This document shows positions 10,439 to 21,065 of a stretch of 39,643 bases of DNA, piece after piece (the stretch's first letter is position 1; each line of letters begins with the position of its first letter). The stretch spans positions 19,682 to 59,324 of the forward strand of contig CAKOGP040000491.1 of assembly GCA_933822405.4 (NCBI GenBank). Reading direction: 5' to 3'. Below the pieces are notes generated by a model. The model had not been told where the DNA came from and searched no databases. It was given only the letters and a program-made list of their open reading frames with translations. This DNA comes from Cylindrotheca closterium (Eukaryota; Bacillariophyta; Bacillariophyceae; Bacillariales; Bacillariaceae). Both the position numbers and the translations under genes were made by a program.

Positions 10439-11003
10439 CGGCAAGGTGTTTGCGATATCTTTTCAATCAATATTTGTTTGTGGTTGTCGTTTCTGGTTTC
10501 TGCCTGTACTCTGTACTCTCTTCATGACGTCACGAAAACGACGCTTTTTATTTTTATTCGTCCCTCAACCCTCTTTGTATTACCGGTTCGTACTGGTACC
10601 TGGTATTATACCTACTCTATGCAGTGACTCTATAGTACATCCTGGGATCTGGTTCTTGAACATCATTTCGTACCATTGGTAGAGCATCCACATATAGCTC
10701 AGAATATTGATGACACAATTAATTACCCAGAGATGAATTTTATCTCATGTTCGTCACTGGACACTAAAATCTCCTGATTGAGACTGGATACCTCAATTGG
10801 TATGACTGTCATTCTCGTTTTGTTTCCTACGGACTAGCGGCATCTTGATTACCTCTTCATGAAAGCTACGGCAACAGCAGTCAAAATCAGGTATGCAGTA
10901 AAAGGTCGAAGAATTTGATCAGGGAATCACTTGGCCGTGAAACTGCTTTAGGTCCCGAACCGCTTTCGTTCGAATAAAAGTGAAATGAATTTTTTCATTC
11001 ATC
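10439..11003. other. Intergenic region between the GT41 gene and the MBOAT gene
   Basis: About 565 bp with no convincing gene. The part near 10,500-10,620 lies upstream of the GT41 gene and contains GTAC-rich sequence (GTACTCTGTACTC near 10506 and GGTACC at 10595-10600). The rest is the 3' flank of the MBOAT gene and shows nothing recognisable. Confidence 0.45.
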
Positions 11004-12454
11004 CTAATCGGAGAATGCAAGCACTGTTGGGACGCCCTGTAGTCCACTTTGGAAAAAATTTGATCGGGCGTACGGCTCACTGAACATGTGGGCCAATGGC
11101 AAACCAAGAGAAATGACCAAAACAGTACGAGCGGTTGATGGTAGGGACTTTCCAAGGATTTGAAAGAACTTGGATCGTCCAAATGATATCTCGCCCACAA
11201 TCAAAGCAGCCTGCCAAAAGAAAAATGCCAGAGTGTAGCCATAGGCTGGGATAAAAACACCTTCAAAGAATGTTACTGCCAGTAAGAACTCATGAAATAG
11301 ACCGGATGCCAGAAAGACAGATATGCAGGCAAGAGCTATAGAGCCATTTTTCCGGACTGGTTTGTATACGCCACCTTTGAGAACGGTGTGAATGAGGAGG
11401 TTCCAACGTTTTGACCAAAAGTCGGACGGACTCCTTGATTCAAACATCGGATTCTTCATCACCTCGTCCACTTGACATCCAGAAATAGCCGTCCAGAGAA
11501 GAGTCAACCCTTCGACATACGTTGTCAAGTATAGCTGGAATAAGACTAAAAGCAAGAACGTTCCATCAAGAGGACTGTATGTGAGGACAGTCCAACTTTA
11601 CAAACAAACATAGCATCTCGCTCGAGACATTGGTTAGCTCACTAGCGTGAACCATATTGTTGGCGTACAACTCCCAAGTCACAAAACGTTTGAGCGAATT
11701 CCACTCGGAACGGCTATTGATTGGCGGTCCAAAAACAACCAAGTCTTCATGAAGCATTATGATAGACTTGTACATCCCAAGTATCAACAGGAACCCCAAA
11801 AAGTTGCATCCATGTCGAGCAACCTTGCCCCAAGTGCATTTTATGTAGTCACCCTTTTCATCGCGGGAAATTATCAGGAGAGATGCGTAGTAGACCATGT
11901 AGTCTTTCTCTGACTTTGTTGAATGCTCTGGAGCGAACCCATGGGCCGCTGAAAGCAAGGATGAAAGATCAGGTTATAGCGACTTGGGTGAGATTTTCTG
12001 GTACAGGAATACCTGGAGTGCATTTTAGATTTTTGAAGGTGAAGGTTCGCCCGAATCCGAACTCACCCTCAGTTGCTCGGAAGATGGAGACTATTGGTAC
12101 AAGACAGCCTGTTGCAAACCTCATGAACAGATTTCGAATGCCGAAGACTCTTAAAAAATATACTGGCATCAAAAGCCAGAATGGAATGATGGCACCATAA
12201 ACCAGAATCATCGTTTTCGAAGACTCAAAATCTCGAGGTCGGATGATAACTCGGTATATTATAAGGCCAAAAACGGATGCGATTAGAACTTGCAGTAGAA
12301 TGAGTGAGAGCAGGTCAATCCAATACACCAGCGAAAACCCGTACACCGCATATCTCGGTGCGAAATATTCAGCCAGTCCAGCTGGTGGAGAGAATATGAA
12401 AAGCAGCTCTTGAGAACCTGATGTTTCCTTCCTGTGTGGCAAATTGTCAAGCAT
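11004..12454 (-). CDS. MBOAT-family wax-synthase-like acyltransferase (three exons)
   Basis: Exons 12454-12013, 11948-11602 and 11534-11004, with introns of 64 and 67 bp (GTATTC...TTTCAG and GTAAAG...TTCCAG), giving 439 aa. Several hydrophobic helices are visible, for example LLSLILLQVLIASVFGLIIY in exon 1. The last exon has the wax synthase-like signature RSPSDFWSKRWN followed by a basic stretch, then LASGLFHEFLL with the conserved membrane histidine of MBOAT enzymes. Proteins of this group in plants and algae esterify fatty alcohols or diacylglycerol with acyl-CoA in the ER membrane. The exact acceptor cannot be told. Both splice joins restore one continuous frame. Confidence 0.85.
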
Positions 12455-14257
12455 TTCGAATTTCTACAGTAGTGGCAGACTAAGAGACAAGCTTTGGATG
12501 GAGTTGTTTGATATCTGATTAAGTTTGACGACAGCCCTCACGATGACGTCAGACACAACCTGGATTCCGAACTCTGGAGTGAATACAGCACACGTAAACC
12601 ATTCAACTTGCCTTTTTTTAATTAAAAGTAAGGTTCTCTAAAACCTCCGGATAATACATACCGCAGCATTGAACACTAATAAAGTTCCCACCAAATCTCA
12701 CCAAATATGAAGCCAGCCTTGCCTATTTCAAACAAGATCGGAAAGCCTGCCAATCAGAAAATGCTTGGCGTGTCTTCTCCAGCTTGTGACAAGTCAAACA
12801 TCGTGAAAACACAAGTCCAGCGATTTTTAGAGGGAAACGTGCTGCAGTTACCCTGTATATGAAAAACATGCATGAGGATATTCGCAGTCGCTAATTCAAT
12901 GATAGCAGTAAGAAAAAGGAGAGGGGAAAGATAATAATAATCAATGGTCTAGACTAGAGCTTATTCAGTTTCCTTCATCTATTCGTCAAGTAAATTTGAC
13001 TTGATAAATTTGTGTTTTGAATTCACAGTCGTAACTAAATGTCTTGATGTCACCGTCGTAACCCAATAACACGGATGAAGCGGAAGAGAGTTCTCTGCTA
13101 TCCTTGTTGAATCCAAAGGTTCTGTTTCGAGAAGTGTTCGCAGAGGGCGACCCGATCCATCGTTTCGGTGGGCTGGATGATTGGATCTCATCGGAAGGGA
13201 CACCATCCATGGTATTTCCCGTGGTCTTGCAAAGTGCAGTCTCCGGAGACTCCTAGATCATCACCACCACTACATCCATCGGATTAGAATAACGCATCAT
13301 CTATTCATTCTCATAGTGTGCATCATGCCATAATGACGCTCATTGGCAGATCGGAAAAACAATGAGGGATCACAACAAATGACCAAATGACGAGAACAAT
13401 TTTAAATTGAACTTTATCAAATACCGCACGTGACTATTCAGGTCTATATAATATATAGAAAGTAAGCCTGAATCCAAGCTGTTTTGATGAGTACAATATT
13501 AGTGTTCAATGCTGTATAATCCGCAGCCGTAGACGGAAGAAAGCGGTCGAACCAATGGACTCAATAGTGACTCCATGAACGACGGTAGGGCGACCGTCAT
13601 CTCACCAGCAACCTAAGTCCGATCTACACATATCGAACTTGTGTGCAAGTATACTGACAGAAAGATTCTGTTATTTCTTTCTTTCCCATCCCACCACACC
13701 CTGTTGGGCCTTGACACGATTGTTTCGTGTCAAGGCCTGGCAGACAAGCAAGTCTCAGATTTCACGTCTTACGGGAAATCTGAGACTGGTCCTTTGAGTC
13801 GCACGCTTCGCGCGCAACTCAAAAGGACCAGTTCACACCACAACCCACCAGAGTCACTCCAAGAAACACCAAGCAGAAGAACCCGAAAAGAAGGCGCCAG
13901 TTGGCTATCGGATAGTCCGATATTGTAGCTTTCCCGCGCTCTTGAATTTTTCACACAACTTCTCGAATGCTATCATGATGTGAACAACAGTCCGATCCGT
14001 CTACCATTGTCCTGGCATCCACCGAATGGAAAAAATGCGATGCAATCTACCTGTTAGTGAAAGAGATTATGGAAGCTCTACTGGATAAAAGGGGAAAAAG
14101 GTATGAAAGGATGAGACATGGGACAAACTATGTGAAGCCTAGATATAGAAGAGCTTTGAACAAATGGAACAAGTGGACAGGTGGTGGTGACGGAAATCCT
14201 GCCAACTTTATAAATTACAGCATACGTAAAAAAATTATTTACATCATTATATAATAA
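12455..14257. other. Long intergenic region with clustered hairpins
   Basis: About 1.8 kb without a convincing protein gene. Two overlapping minus-strand frames of about 75 codons at 12979-13210 have no recognisable features. The notable content is a run of strong inverted repeats between 13581 and 13922, annotated separately. TATA-rich sequence occurs at 13444-13460. The short frames at 13641-13928 simply cross the hairpins. Confidence 0.5.
13707..13832. other. Three adjacent strong hairpins (possible structured RNA)
   Basis: Hairpin 1: a perfect 13-bp stem, 13707-13719 with 13725-13737, loop 5 nt. Hairpin 2: 13-bp stem, 13751-13763 with 13775-13787, loop 11 nt. Hairpin 3: 13785-13799 with 13817-13832, a 15-bp stem with one bulged base. 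Hairpins 2 and 3 share three bases (13785-13787), so they compete at their junction. The three stems have unrelated sequences, so this is not a simple repeat. Smaller stems lie on both sides (13581-13598 and 13906-13922). It could be a structured non-coding RNA, a cluster of terminators or the remains of foldback elements. Strand unknown. Confidence 0.5.
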
Positions 14258-15655
14258 TTAATCCGTAGCAACCTCCCAGCGTTGGGCTTTCATCCCATGT
14301 GGCCCAAGCGCCAAGTTTTGCTTTAATTTTTTCGCAATGTCCGCTGAGAGAAATGCATTGGCATGCTCATCGAAGTATTTGAGAACTTCAAATTTTGCCA
14401 ATCGTGCATCGTACGAGGACTCCCGGATTCCCTCAACTACCAAGTCCATGAACCCACTACTCATAGCTAACAAAGTGCAACCACCAGGTATCTGGGCCAA
14501 GCTTATCCAGACTGTGTAGGACGCAATGCGAAGCTCTGGCATTGGACTCATCGCAAACTTTTGCAACATCCAGGCCGTAGTGGACTCGGCAGAGTTGTCT
14601 TGGCCGATGAGTGTATATAAACGAAGCATTAATGATGCGTCAGTATTTTGTGGGTGCTTGAGGGTTTGAGCAATGCTGCTCAAAATTGCAGCCTTTAGTT
14701 TCGGTACTGAGGTTCTTGACACATCCCACCAAGAACATCGAAGCTCAGCATCTTGCAATATGCATTCCAGCATTTTCGAAGAGCTTTGTGATAGGCTGCT
14801 CAGTGCGTTGACAACCTGGAGCCGCTCTGATTCGATGGTAGTTGGGCCAACGGATCGAATAAAATTGAGGAGAGCTGGAAGGACATGAGGGTCGTCAAAC
14901 TGCGCCACGAGTGCGAGGTATTGCATGGACGCCCCACCAACTATGGGATCTTTCAAAATCTTGATTATGGTAGCTGTCACGTCCTTCTGACTCATCCAGG
15001 CCTTCTGTGCAGCTGGAATCCCCACGGTGAATTCAAATACTTGGGGAAATAGATCCAAGACACTAAGTTGCGTCAAGGGATCGTCGGTTTTTTCAATTAG
15101 TTTCAAAAGCAAATCAGTGGCACCTAGTTCTTTTCCCGATTCAAATGCTGAATCTCCACAAAGTTTCACAGTCCAAAGATAGAGCGTGGCACAGCGAATG
15201 GCAACAATTGAATTGGTACTTCCCGATTCCTTCCAAATGCCAATGAGATTTGGAAGGGCAAGCTGTACTACGCCCTGCAATTGAGAAACCACCTTGTATG
15301 CATCCAATAGATTTGTGTGCACACTGACGTGACTGGTACAGCACAATTGGTAGATCCAAAGTTGCACAACTTGGGGAGATATGAACAGGTTGTTGGCATG
15401 TTTATGGAAACATATTCTCTTGACCTCAACCGCAATGGTCGGAGAGTACTTTGAATCATCAATTGCTACCAAAGATTTGATCACTGTGAGCGTATTTTCA
15501 CTTGTTTCCTTGGCAAAGAGTTGCGAAATCAAGCTGGGGACCCAGCTGGAGATGGGGGAGGCGGCAGGTTCATTCAGGATTTTCTTGACCTCTTCTACCC
15601 TGGTTTCACAGGAAGCACTGAGCCGTTGCAAAAAATCAATTGAAGAATCTGTCAT
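14258..15655 (-). CDS. PSMD5: PSMD5/S5b-like 26S proteasome assembly chaperone
   Basis: Single exon, 465 aa from ATG at 15655. The upstream in-frame extension to 15733 has no ATG. The protein is all-helical with ARM/HEAT-like repeats. The C-terminal 95 residues line up with animal PSMD5 as I recall it: MPELRIASYTVWISLAQIPG, then SSGFMDLVVEG, an AKFEVLK helix and a final ALGPHGMKAQRWEVATD. PSMD5 (S5b, Hsm3 in yeast) binds the base ATPases of the 19S particle during assembly and dissociates before the mature proteasome forms. The identification rests on the C-terminus; the N-terminal repeats are too diverged to judge by eye. Confidence 0.75.
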   Translation of the reverse strand: MTDSSIDFLQRLSASCETRVEEVKKILNEPAASPISSWVPSLISQLFAKETSENTLTVIKSLVAIDDSKYSPTIAVEVKRICFHKHANNLFISPQVVQLWIYQLCCTSHVSVHTNLLDAYKVVSQLQGVVQLALPNLIGIWKESGSTNSIVAIRCATLYLWTVKLCGDSAFESGKELGATDLLLKLIEKTDDPLTQLSVLDLFPQVFEFTVGIPAAQKAWMSQKDVTATIIKILKDPIVGGASMQYLALVAQFDDPHVLPALLNFIRSVGPTTIESERLQVVNALSSLSQSSSKMLECILQDAELRCSWWDVSRTSVPKLKAAILSSIAQTLKHPQNTDASLMLRLYTLIGQDNSAESTTAWMLQKFAMSPMPELRIASYTVWISLAQIPGGCTLLAMSSGFMDLVVEGIRESSYDARLAKFEVLKYFDEHANAFLSADIAKKLKQNLALGPHGMKAQRWEVATD

Positions 15656-16445
15656 TGTTTTAAGTTCAAACAAGTTCTCTGATATACAAAATGTTTCTCC
15701 CAATACAAGGGATTGGTGTGTTGTTGACTGCAAGACTAGAACAGTACCTGAGCTTTAGCTTGAAGCCTCTCGTATCTATACTCTTGCTCGTATAGTACAG
15801 GCACTATACAGTAGCAGTTGATTTCGCTTTCTGCCATCAGAGACGACTGAACGATACTAGAAAATGTATAGTACTCTAACTACAAGATTAAAAAATCAGT
15901 GTCTACCATTCGATGTATCCATCACCTATTGTAGTAGTGTACTAGTCAACTTCGGTTGGCCAATCACAATCGAGTACTATCATATCCCATTCTTCAGGGC
16001 AGCTACTAGAAGGGATCCTAGGGGATCTACAGTGTTTTCTCGTGATCGAGGGCTAAGGTTGGTCATTAAAACAAACTGTCTAGTCGTTTAAGAAGACGAA
16101 GAGAAACTCCTAGGGCCGCTGACTAGGGAGCTTGGACCTCCTCCCCCAAACATCATTGGAGAGTACTAATTTAGTGTGGTCGAATCATCTATCATTGGGA
16201 GTGATAGAAAGCTGTGATTGGCTCAAACCACTAATGATAGACTCAACTTTAGTGAATCGAATAAATGTCATTGTCTGAAAATTCACTGAAGACTCCTTCT
16301 TGCCTCCACCACCTGAACGACCTGAACTAATAATAAAAAAATAAGAATCGATTCATCAGATTCATTCGATTCAACACAAACCAAAAACGAAACACTATGA
16401 GAAATGTTGGATGCCACTTACACACTTATTTTCATCGCAAACACC
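15656..16445. other. Divergent intergenic region between PSMD5 and the VOC gene
   Basis: About 790 bp with no convincing gene. Near PSMD5 there are TATAGTAC-type sequences (15791-15815 and 15864-15875). Near 16,010-16,030 there is a short GGATCCTAGGGGATC inverted repeat. The VOC side (16,330-16,400) is AT-rich. Nothing else is seen. Confidence 0.45.
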
Positions 16446-17156
16446 ATGTTCCGTTTATTCACCACATTTGCTGTACTAAGTCATTTGGTATCTGCTCGGT
16501 CGCGACGCTTCGGAGTGTCTCAACTCGTCGTTGCCAATCGATTGTCTACCGTCGACCCAACATTGATTCGAGGAGGAGAACAGGAATTTGAAATCCGGGC
16601 TCAACCTTCTCGATCAAATATGTTTTCTACTTCTGCATCTGCTGTCGATCCAACATCGATTCGAGGAGGAGAACAGGAATTTGAAATCCGGGCTCAGCCT
16701 GCTCCAGGCTCGCCATTCCATTATGCATTTCCGGTGCATAACTTGGGTCTAGCCAAACATTTTTATGGTACCGTGATGGGCTGCGAAGAGGGCCGTTCGA
16801 GTGAAAAATGGCAAGACTATAGTCTCCATGGTCACCAAATCGTGGTACATTGGGTTGGAGATGATTATAGAAATATAGATTACTTCAATCCAGTCGACGG
16901 CGATGAGGTCCCTGTTCCCCACTTTGGAATTGCTCTTTCGGTCGAGCAGTTTCATGAACTTGCAGAGCGCTTGAAGAAGCATGGTATTGAATTCATCATT
17001 GCTCCACATTTAAGATTCGTTGGAGACGCAGGCGAGCAATGGACAATGTTCTTCAAAGATCCGTCGGGAAACAATCTGGAATTCAAAGCGATGGCCAAGC
17101 CACAGAATCTGTTTGCTAAGTACAACGTCGCTGACAATTCGATTGGTGCGGACTGA
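16446..17156 (+). CDS. VOC superfamily (glyoxalase-fold) protein with signal peptide and an N-terminal tandem duplication
   Basis: 236 aa from ATG at 16446; an in-frame upstream ATG at 16404 would add 14 residues and bury the signal peptide. Residues 1-17 (MFRLFTTFAVLSHLVSA) are a signal peptide. Two copies of a 31-residue unit follow, each with IRGGEQEFEIRAQP. The VOC domain (about residues 92-225) has FHYAFPVHNLGLAKHFYG, then HGHQIVVHWVG, NPVDGDEVPVPHFGIAL, and WTMFFKDPSGNNLEFKAM, including the metal-ligand-type His and Glu positions of the family. It closely resembles an uncharacterised bacterial VOC group. The enzymatic reaction is unknown. The signal peptide implies ER entry, possibly on the way to the plastid. 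Confidence 0.82.
   Translation: MFRLFTTFAVLSHLVSARSRRFGVSQLVVANRLSTVDPTLIRGGEQEFEIRAQPSRSNMFSTSASAVDPTSIRGGEQEFEIRAQPAPGSPFHYAFPVHNLGLAKHFYGTVMGCEEGRSSEKWQDYSLHGHQIVVHWVGDDYRNIDYFNPVDGDEVPVPHFGIALSVEQFHELAERLKKHGIEFIIAPHLRFVGDAGEQWTMFFKDPSGNNLEFKAMAKPQNLFAKYNVADNSIGAD
16551..16736 (+). repeat. Two tandem copies of a 93-bp in-frame unit
   Basis: The unit begins GTCGACCCAACATTGATTCG at 16551 and again, with few changes, at 16644. The period is exactly 93 bp (31 codons), so the frame is kept. The second half of each copy is less conserved than the first 60 bp. This is a local duplication inside the linker of the VOC gene. Confidence 0.9.
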
Positions 17157-17326
17157 ACACACGCAGGCTACAGAAAGTAGACCGAAGCCGAATGACAGCA
17201 CCGCCAAGCATCAGACGCTACAGCTCGTCCAGTCATATTGTTGCATGGAAGAATGTACTTTGCAAGCAAGATGTGTAAGCATTTGAGGGAATGTAAGAAA
17301 ATTGAAATAGCTTTTTTAAATTTTGT

Positions 17327-20300
17327 TTAAGCTGATGCTATCGCTTCTGATTCATCGTCTTCTCCAGCTTCGTCAATCGGAGTGATAAAAGCTTCATTTC
17401 CCGGTTGTAGATGGGATGTTTTTTCCTCGAGCAAAATATTCAGTTGACTGCGATACAACTCTCTCACGTCAGCAATATCGTCTCTCAATCCTCGAATCTC
17501 CAGCTCCATTTCTCTGTTCTCTTCGGTCAACGTCTTTACCTTAGCTTCGAACAAAGGCAGTTTTTCCTTAGCATTTTGTGATTCCGCTAGGTCCTTCACC
17601 AAGGATTCTCTACTTCTTTCCGACTCTCTCAAATTGCTTCGAAGAGACTCCAACTCCACTTGCGCAGCCTTCAACCGAGAAGTTAGTTGTTCCAACGCTG
17701 CAAAGCTACCAACTCCACCGCTTCCACTTCCACCACCTCGATCCATTCCTCCACCCAGTATTCCATCGTCAGTTTCATCATCACTATCACCGGCGAATCC
17801 CAATGCCCCAGCCAAAATTTGCGCCTGGCCTTCTGCTTGGCGCAGCTTCTTGGGTTTACTCTCGGAGTTCGGTGTTTGTGCGACTGGGATGGGCATGGGG
17901 ATACCAGTATTCTCTAACAAATCTTCAACTTGATTTTGCAACTGGTCTCGCCTCTCTTTTTCCAAGCGCAAATCAGATTCGAGCTTCTCAATTTGGCCCC
18001 GATAACGCTCCTCACTATCAACCACTGTCTGAGTCATTTCACTGCGCACTCTCATAACACCTTCATTGGCCAAACGTTCTACCTTCTGGTATTCTTCTTC
18101 GCGTTTTTCGGCTTCCGAGGCTAGAGTTTCCACTTGGCTTTCCAATTTGTCGATCTTTGCGGTTTGATCTTCGATTGTCCTCCTCAATTCCTTCAATTCG
18201 GTCTCGCTTTCATTTGCCGAACGTTCCAGTCGTGTATACTTTGTCTTGAACTCAGATCGTTCGCGCGACAATGTTTCATTTTGAATGACGGTTTCCTCCA
18301 GCTCCGATCGGAGTCTGTTTTCCAATTCGGTCCACCCTGCTGCTCTGGCACGGTTTTGTCGTTCCATACTTTCAAGTTGCCTCAAAAGGGGAGCTGTGCT
18401 CGACTGCACATCCATACTGAGGGCTGAAACGCAAGTAATGAGGACCCAGGTAATCTTATTCTACATCAGCTTGTGGATTGCACTTACCATCCGCACGGCG
18501 GACTGCGTCCTGCCAGCGTTTACGAAGTTCGGTAACTTCGTGGCGAAGAGCATCTTCTCTGACGCCGGCTTCTCGCTCAGTTGTCCGTAGCTTTGTTTCC
18601 AAATCAGAAATGACATCATTGTGCTCACGTCGCAGGTTCTTCCTCTCTTGCTGTGCATCTTGCACAGCAGTTTTCTTCGACTTTTCCATTTCTTTCTTCA
18701 ATTCCTTTCCTTCCGCTGCCAGTTCCTTCACTTTCTGTTGCAACGATAGAATAGTAGATGCCTTCATTTCGCTTTCAGATCTCGCCGCAAGCAGATCGTT
18801 CTCTAACTTGCCTGCCTGGGACTCGCCTTTCTGGGCCGACTTCAACGATTCCTTTGTTTCTTTCAGCTCCGATTCAAGTTTTTCGACCTTGCCCATTGCT
18901 TTCTGCTTCATAGCGGTTTCTTCTGCCAACTTGGACCTCAACTGCCTGGTTTCTCCATTGGCGTTGCGAACTGCCTGTTCCATCTGGCTTTGCTTACGCA
19001 TTAGGACCTCTCCCTCTGACCTCAAGTCATTAATTAGTTGCTCTTTTTCTGCTGAACTTTGTCCTCCTTGTGCTGCATTCTGTTTCAATCTTGCTTCGGC
19101 AGTCTCGCATCGTTCCTTGGCGCGTTGAATCCGTGTTTTGGCTTCTTCCTTTGTGTCCTGTATTTTCTGTCGCAACTCCCGCTCCTGGGACTCCCATAAT
19201 GATTGGAGTTGAGTCAATTGTACTGATTTACTTGTGAGTTGTTCTTCTCTTTGTCTCAACTCATGTTGTAGCCTTTTGTATCGTGGGTCGTTTTCAATAT
19301 TTCCTTCTGCAGGAGAATGAGAATCGCTCGGAATATCCTCGGCGACCGACTTGTCCACTACTGATGACGGCTGTAATTCGGATGACATATCTGCAAGTGG
19401 TGGCAGCGCGCTTTTTTTTTCTCCTGGCTCGATCGACGTTTCCACTGGAAACCCAGTTGCTTGTTTCGCACTGCCCGACATACCTGCCACTTCGACTTCC
19501 TTTCCTGGGTAGACTTGAGGCACGGTTGTCTCTTTGGGCAGGCTTTGATCGTCCGGAAAGTCAAAATCTTCGTCATCCCATGCATCGTGTTCTTCTGAGA
19601 CTACATCAACAGCTGGGGCTGAAGGAGCTTTGTCTACTGCAGAGTCTAGGGCCGAATCTACTGCGGACGCAATTGACGAAAACAAGGAAGTCACGTTGGT
19701 TGACCTAGGTGTCTCCTCTTTTCCTTTTGCTGAATTTGACGAAGGCGAAAGCATGTTTGCACGAGGAGAACCAAACGACAACGATCCAACAGCCGGAGGA
19801 AGCATACCAGAAAACCCAGAGGAAGATTTTGGAGCCTCGTCTGTTGCATCCTTTTCTGATTCGGGCTGAGTTTGATTGGCAAACGACTCTCGTACTTCCA
19901 TGTCTTCACCAATTTCTGCTCCACTTTCTTCCGTTCGGGTCACTGGTTCTGATTTCTTACCATTTAATTCTGGAACCTTGTCTTTGCCTTTTTCTGGTTC
20001 CGTTTTGACCATCATGTCATCCTCCGTAAGTGCATTTTCTTCTACTTCTTCCACTTCGGCTCCTATTCTAGCTACAGGCAAAGATTCTGGTTGTTGCTGG
20101 GCTTCTTCGTTTCCTTCCATGCTATCCATCCTCAAGCCATCGCCCTCCTCCTCTTGATCCAATCTATCATCGAACATTTCACTTGTATCGAAAGCGTCGG
20201 TCTCGATGTTGCCTTCACACCCTTCAGCTGTTGTATCTGAGTCATGAGGCGGTGTAATTTTTACTGGTTCTGGGTCATTCGCAGATTCTACACTCGGTTG

Positions 20301-20672
20301 GGAAGCGTTATCGGATTTCGTTGCTGCTTGTACACTGTCCTGGCCTTCTTGTGATGCAATTTGAAAGGTTGTCTCAATAGCTGATAGCTTCCCTATGACC
20401 TGCGTTGGTCCCTCCTGAGGTTGTGGGTCTAATACCAACTTGGGTGGTGGAATTGCTTCTAGCTCTGATTCCTTTGCAGGCGCAGACTCGGCTACAGGAG
20501 CAGGTGAATCGTCAACATCATCAAAGTCAAAATCATCGTTCCAAGCATTGTCATCTTGCTTGGGCTCTTGAGCCTGGACTTCGCCATTTTCATCTATACC
20601 CACAGATTCCGTGATCTGCTGATCAATGTTTGCGGCCATAGACTTGGCCTTTTCCATAAAATCGCCCCACAT
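17327..20672 (-). CDS. TMF1: TMF1-type golgin (TATA element modulatory factor homologue), two exons
   Basis: Exons 20672-18488 and 18423-17327 join over a 64-bp intron (GTAAGT donor, TTTCAG acceptor), giving 1,093 aa and the junction ADALSMDVQSS. The N-terminus (MWGDFMEKAKSMAANID) is followed by acidic Trp/Phe patches (NAWNDDFDFDDVDD and DAWDDEDFDFPDD). A long coiled coil runs from about residue 440 on. The region after the splice has STAPLLRQLESMERQNRARA, and near the C-terminus SFAALEQLTSRLKAAQVELE, both typical of TMF1. The C-terminal coiled coil of TMF1 binds Rab6 and tethers vesicles at the Golgi. The long serine/acidic middle is poorly conserved. It diverges from the kinase-PP2C gene. 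Confidence 0.85.
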
Positions 20673-21065
20673 TGTGGTGAGAAAGTGACAATGTGTCAAC
20701 AGCGATTGTGGATCTTAGCTTTTTACTCGTACAGAAAAGAGGGTGGCTATCAACAAATGACGCAAACAAGGCGCGTGGACAACCCTCTAAGGTACGACTT
20801 CTTTATTTCTCGATCGACAGCAAGTCAGTAGGTGGATTTGACCAGACCTTGTCGTTATGGCTCTCAAAACAGCAATAATCGGTCATCGGGAGATTTTCAT
20901 CCTCCGTCCTTCCTCCGCGCGTTCCGATGCGCATGTTGGTCCTGTGTCCCTCTGACTGTAAAAAAACTCTGAAGTACAGTACAGTACAGTAGTATATACG
21001 AATACTGTTCGCGCCGGTTGCTGGTACCGGTACCGGTACCAGGTACTGTAGAGTGAAACATCATA
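20673..21065. promoter_or_regulatory. Divergent promoter with GTAC repeats between TMF1 and the kinase-PP2C gene
   Basis: A 393-bp gap between divergent start codons. Within it lies GTACAGTACAGTACAGTAG (from 20974) and three tandem GGTACC units forming an 18-bp perfect palindrome at 21023-21040, then AGGTACTGTA. These sit 25-95 bp before the kinase-PP2C start. A regulatory role is inferred from position. Confidence 0.45.

Noticed and set aside
11949..11991. Donor at GTCGCT for MBOAT intron 1
   Set aside because: It gives an out-of-frame join that stops soon after; the GTATTC donor at 12012 restores a continuous frame.
12979..13210. Two overlapping minus-strand frames of about 75 codons
   Set aside because: No recognisable motif, no flanking exon found, and the two frames exclude each other.
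15985..16035. Short GGATCC-type palindromes as possible operator
   Set aside because: Short and isolated; no second copy near a gene start was seen.
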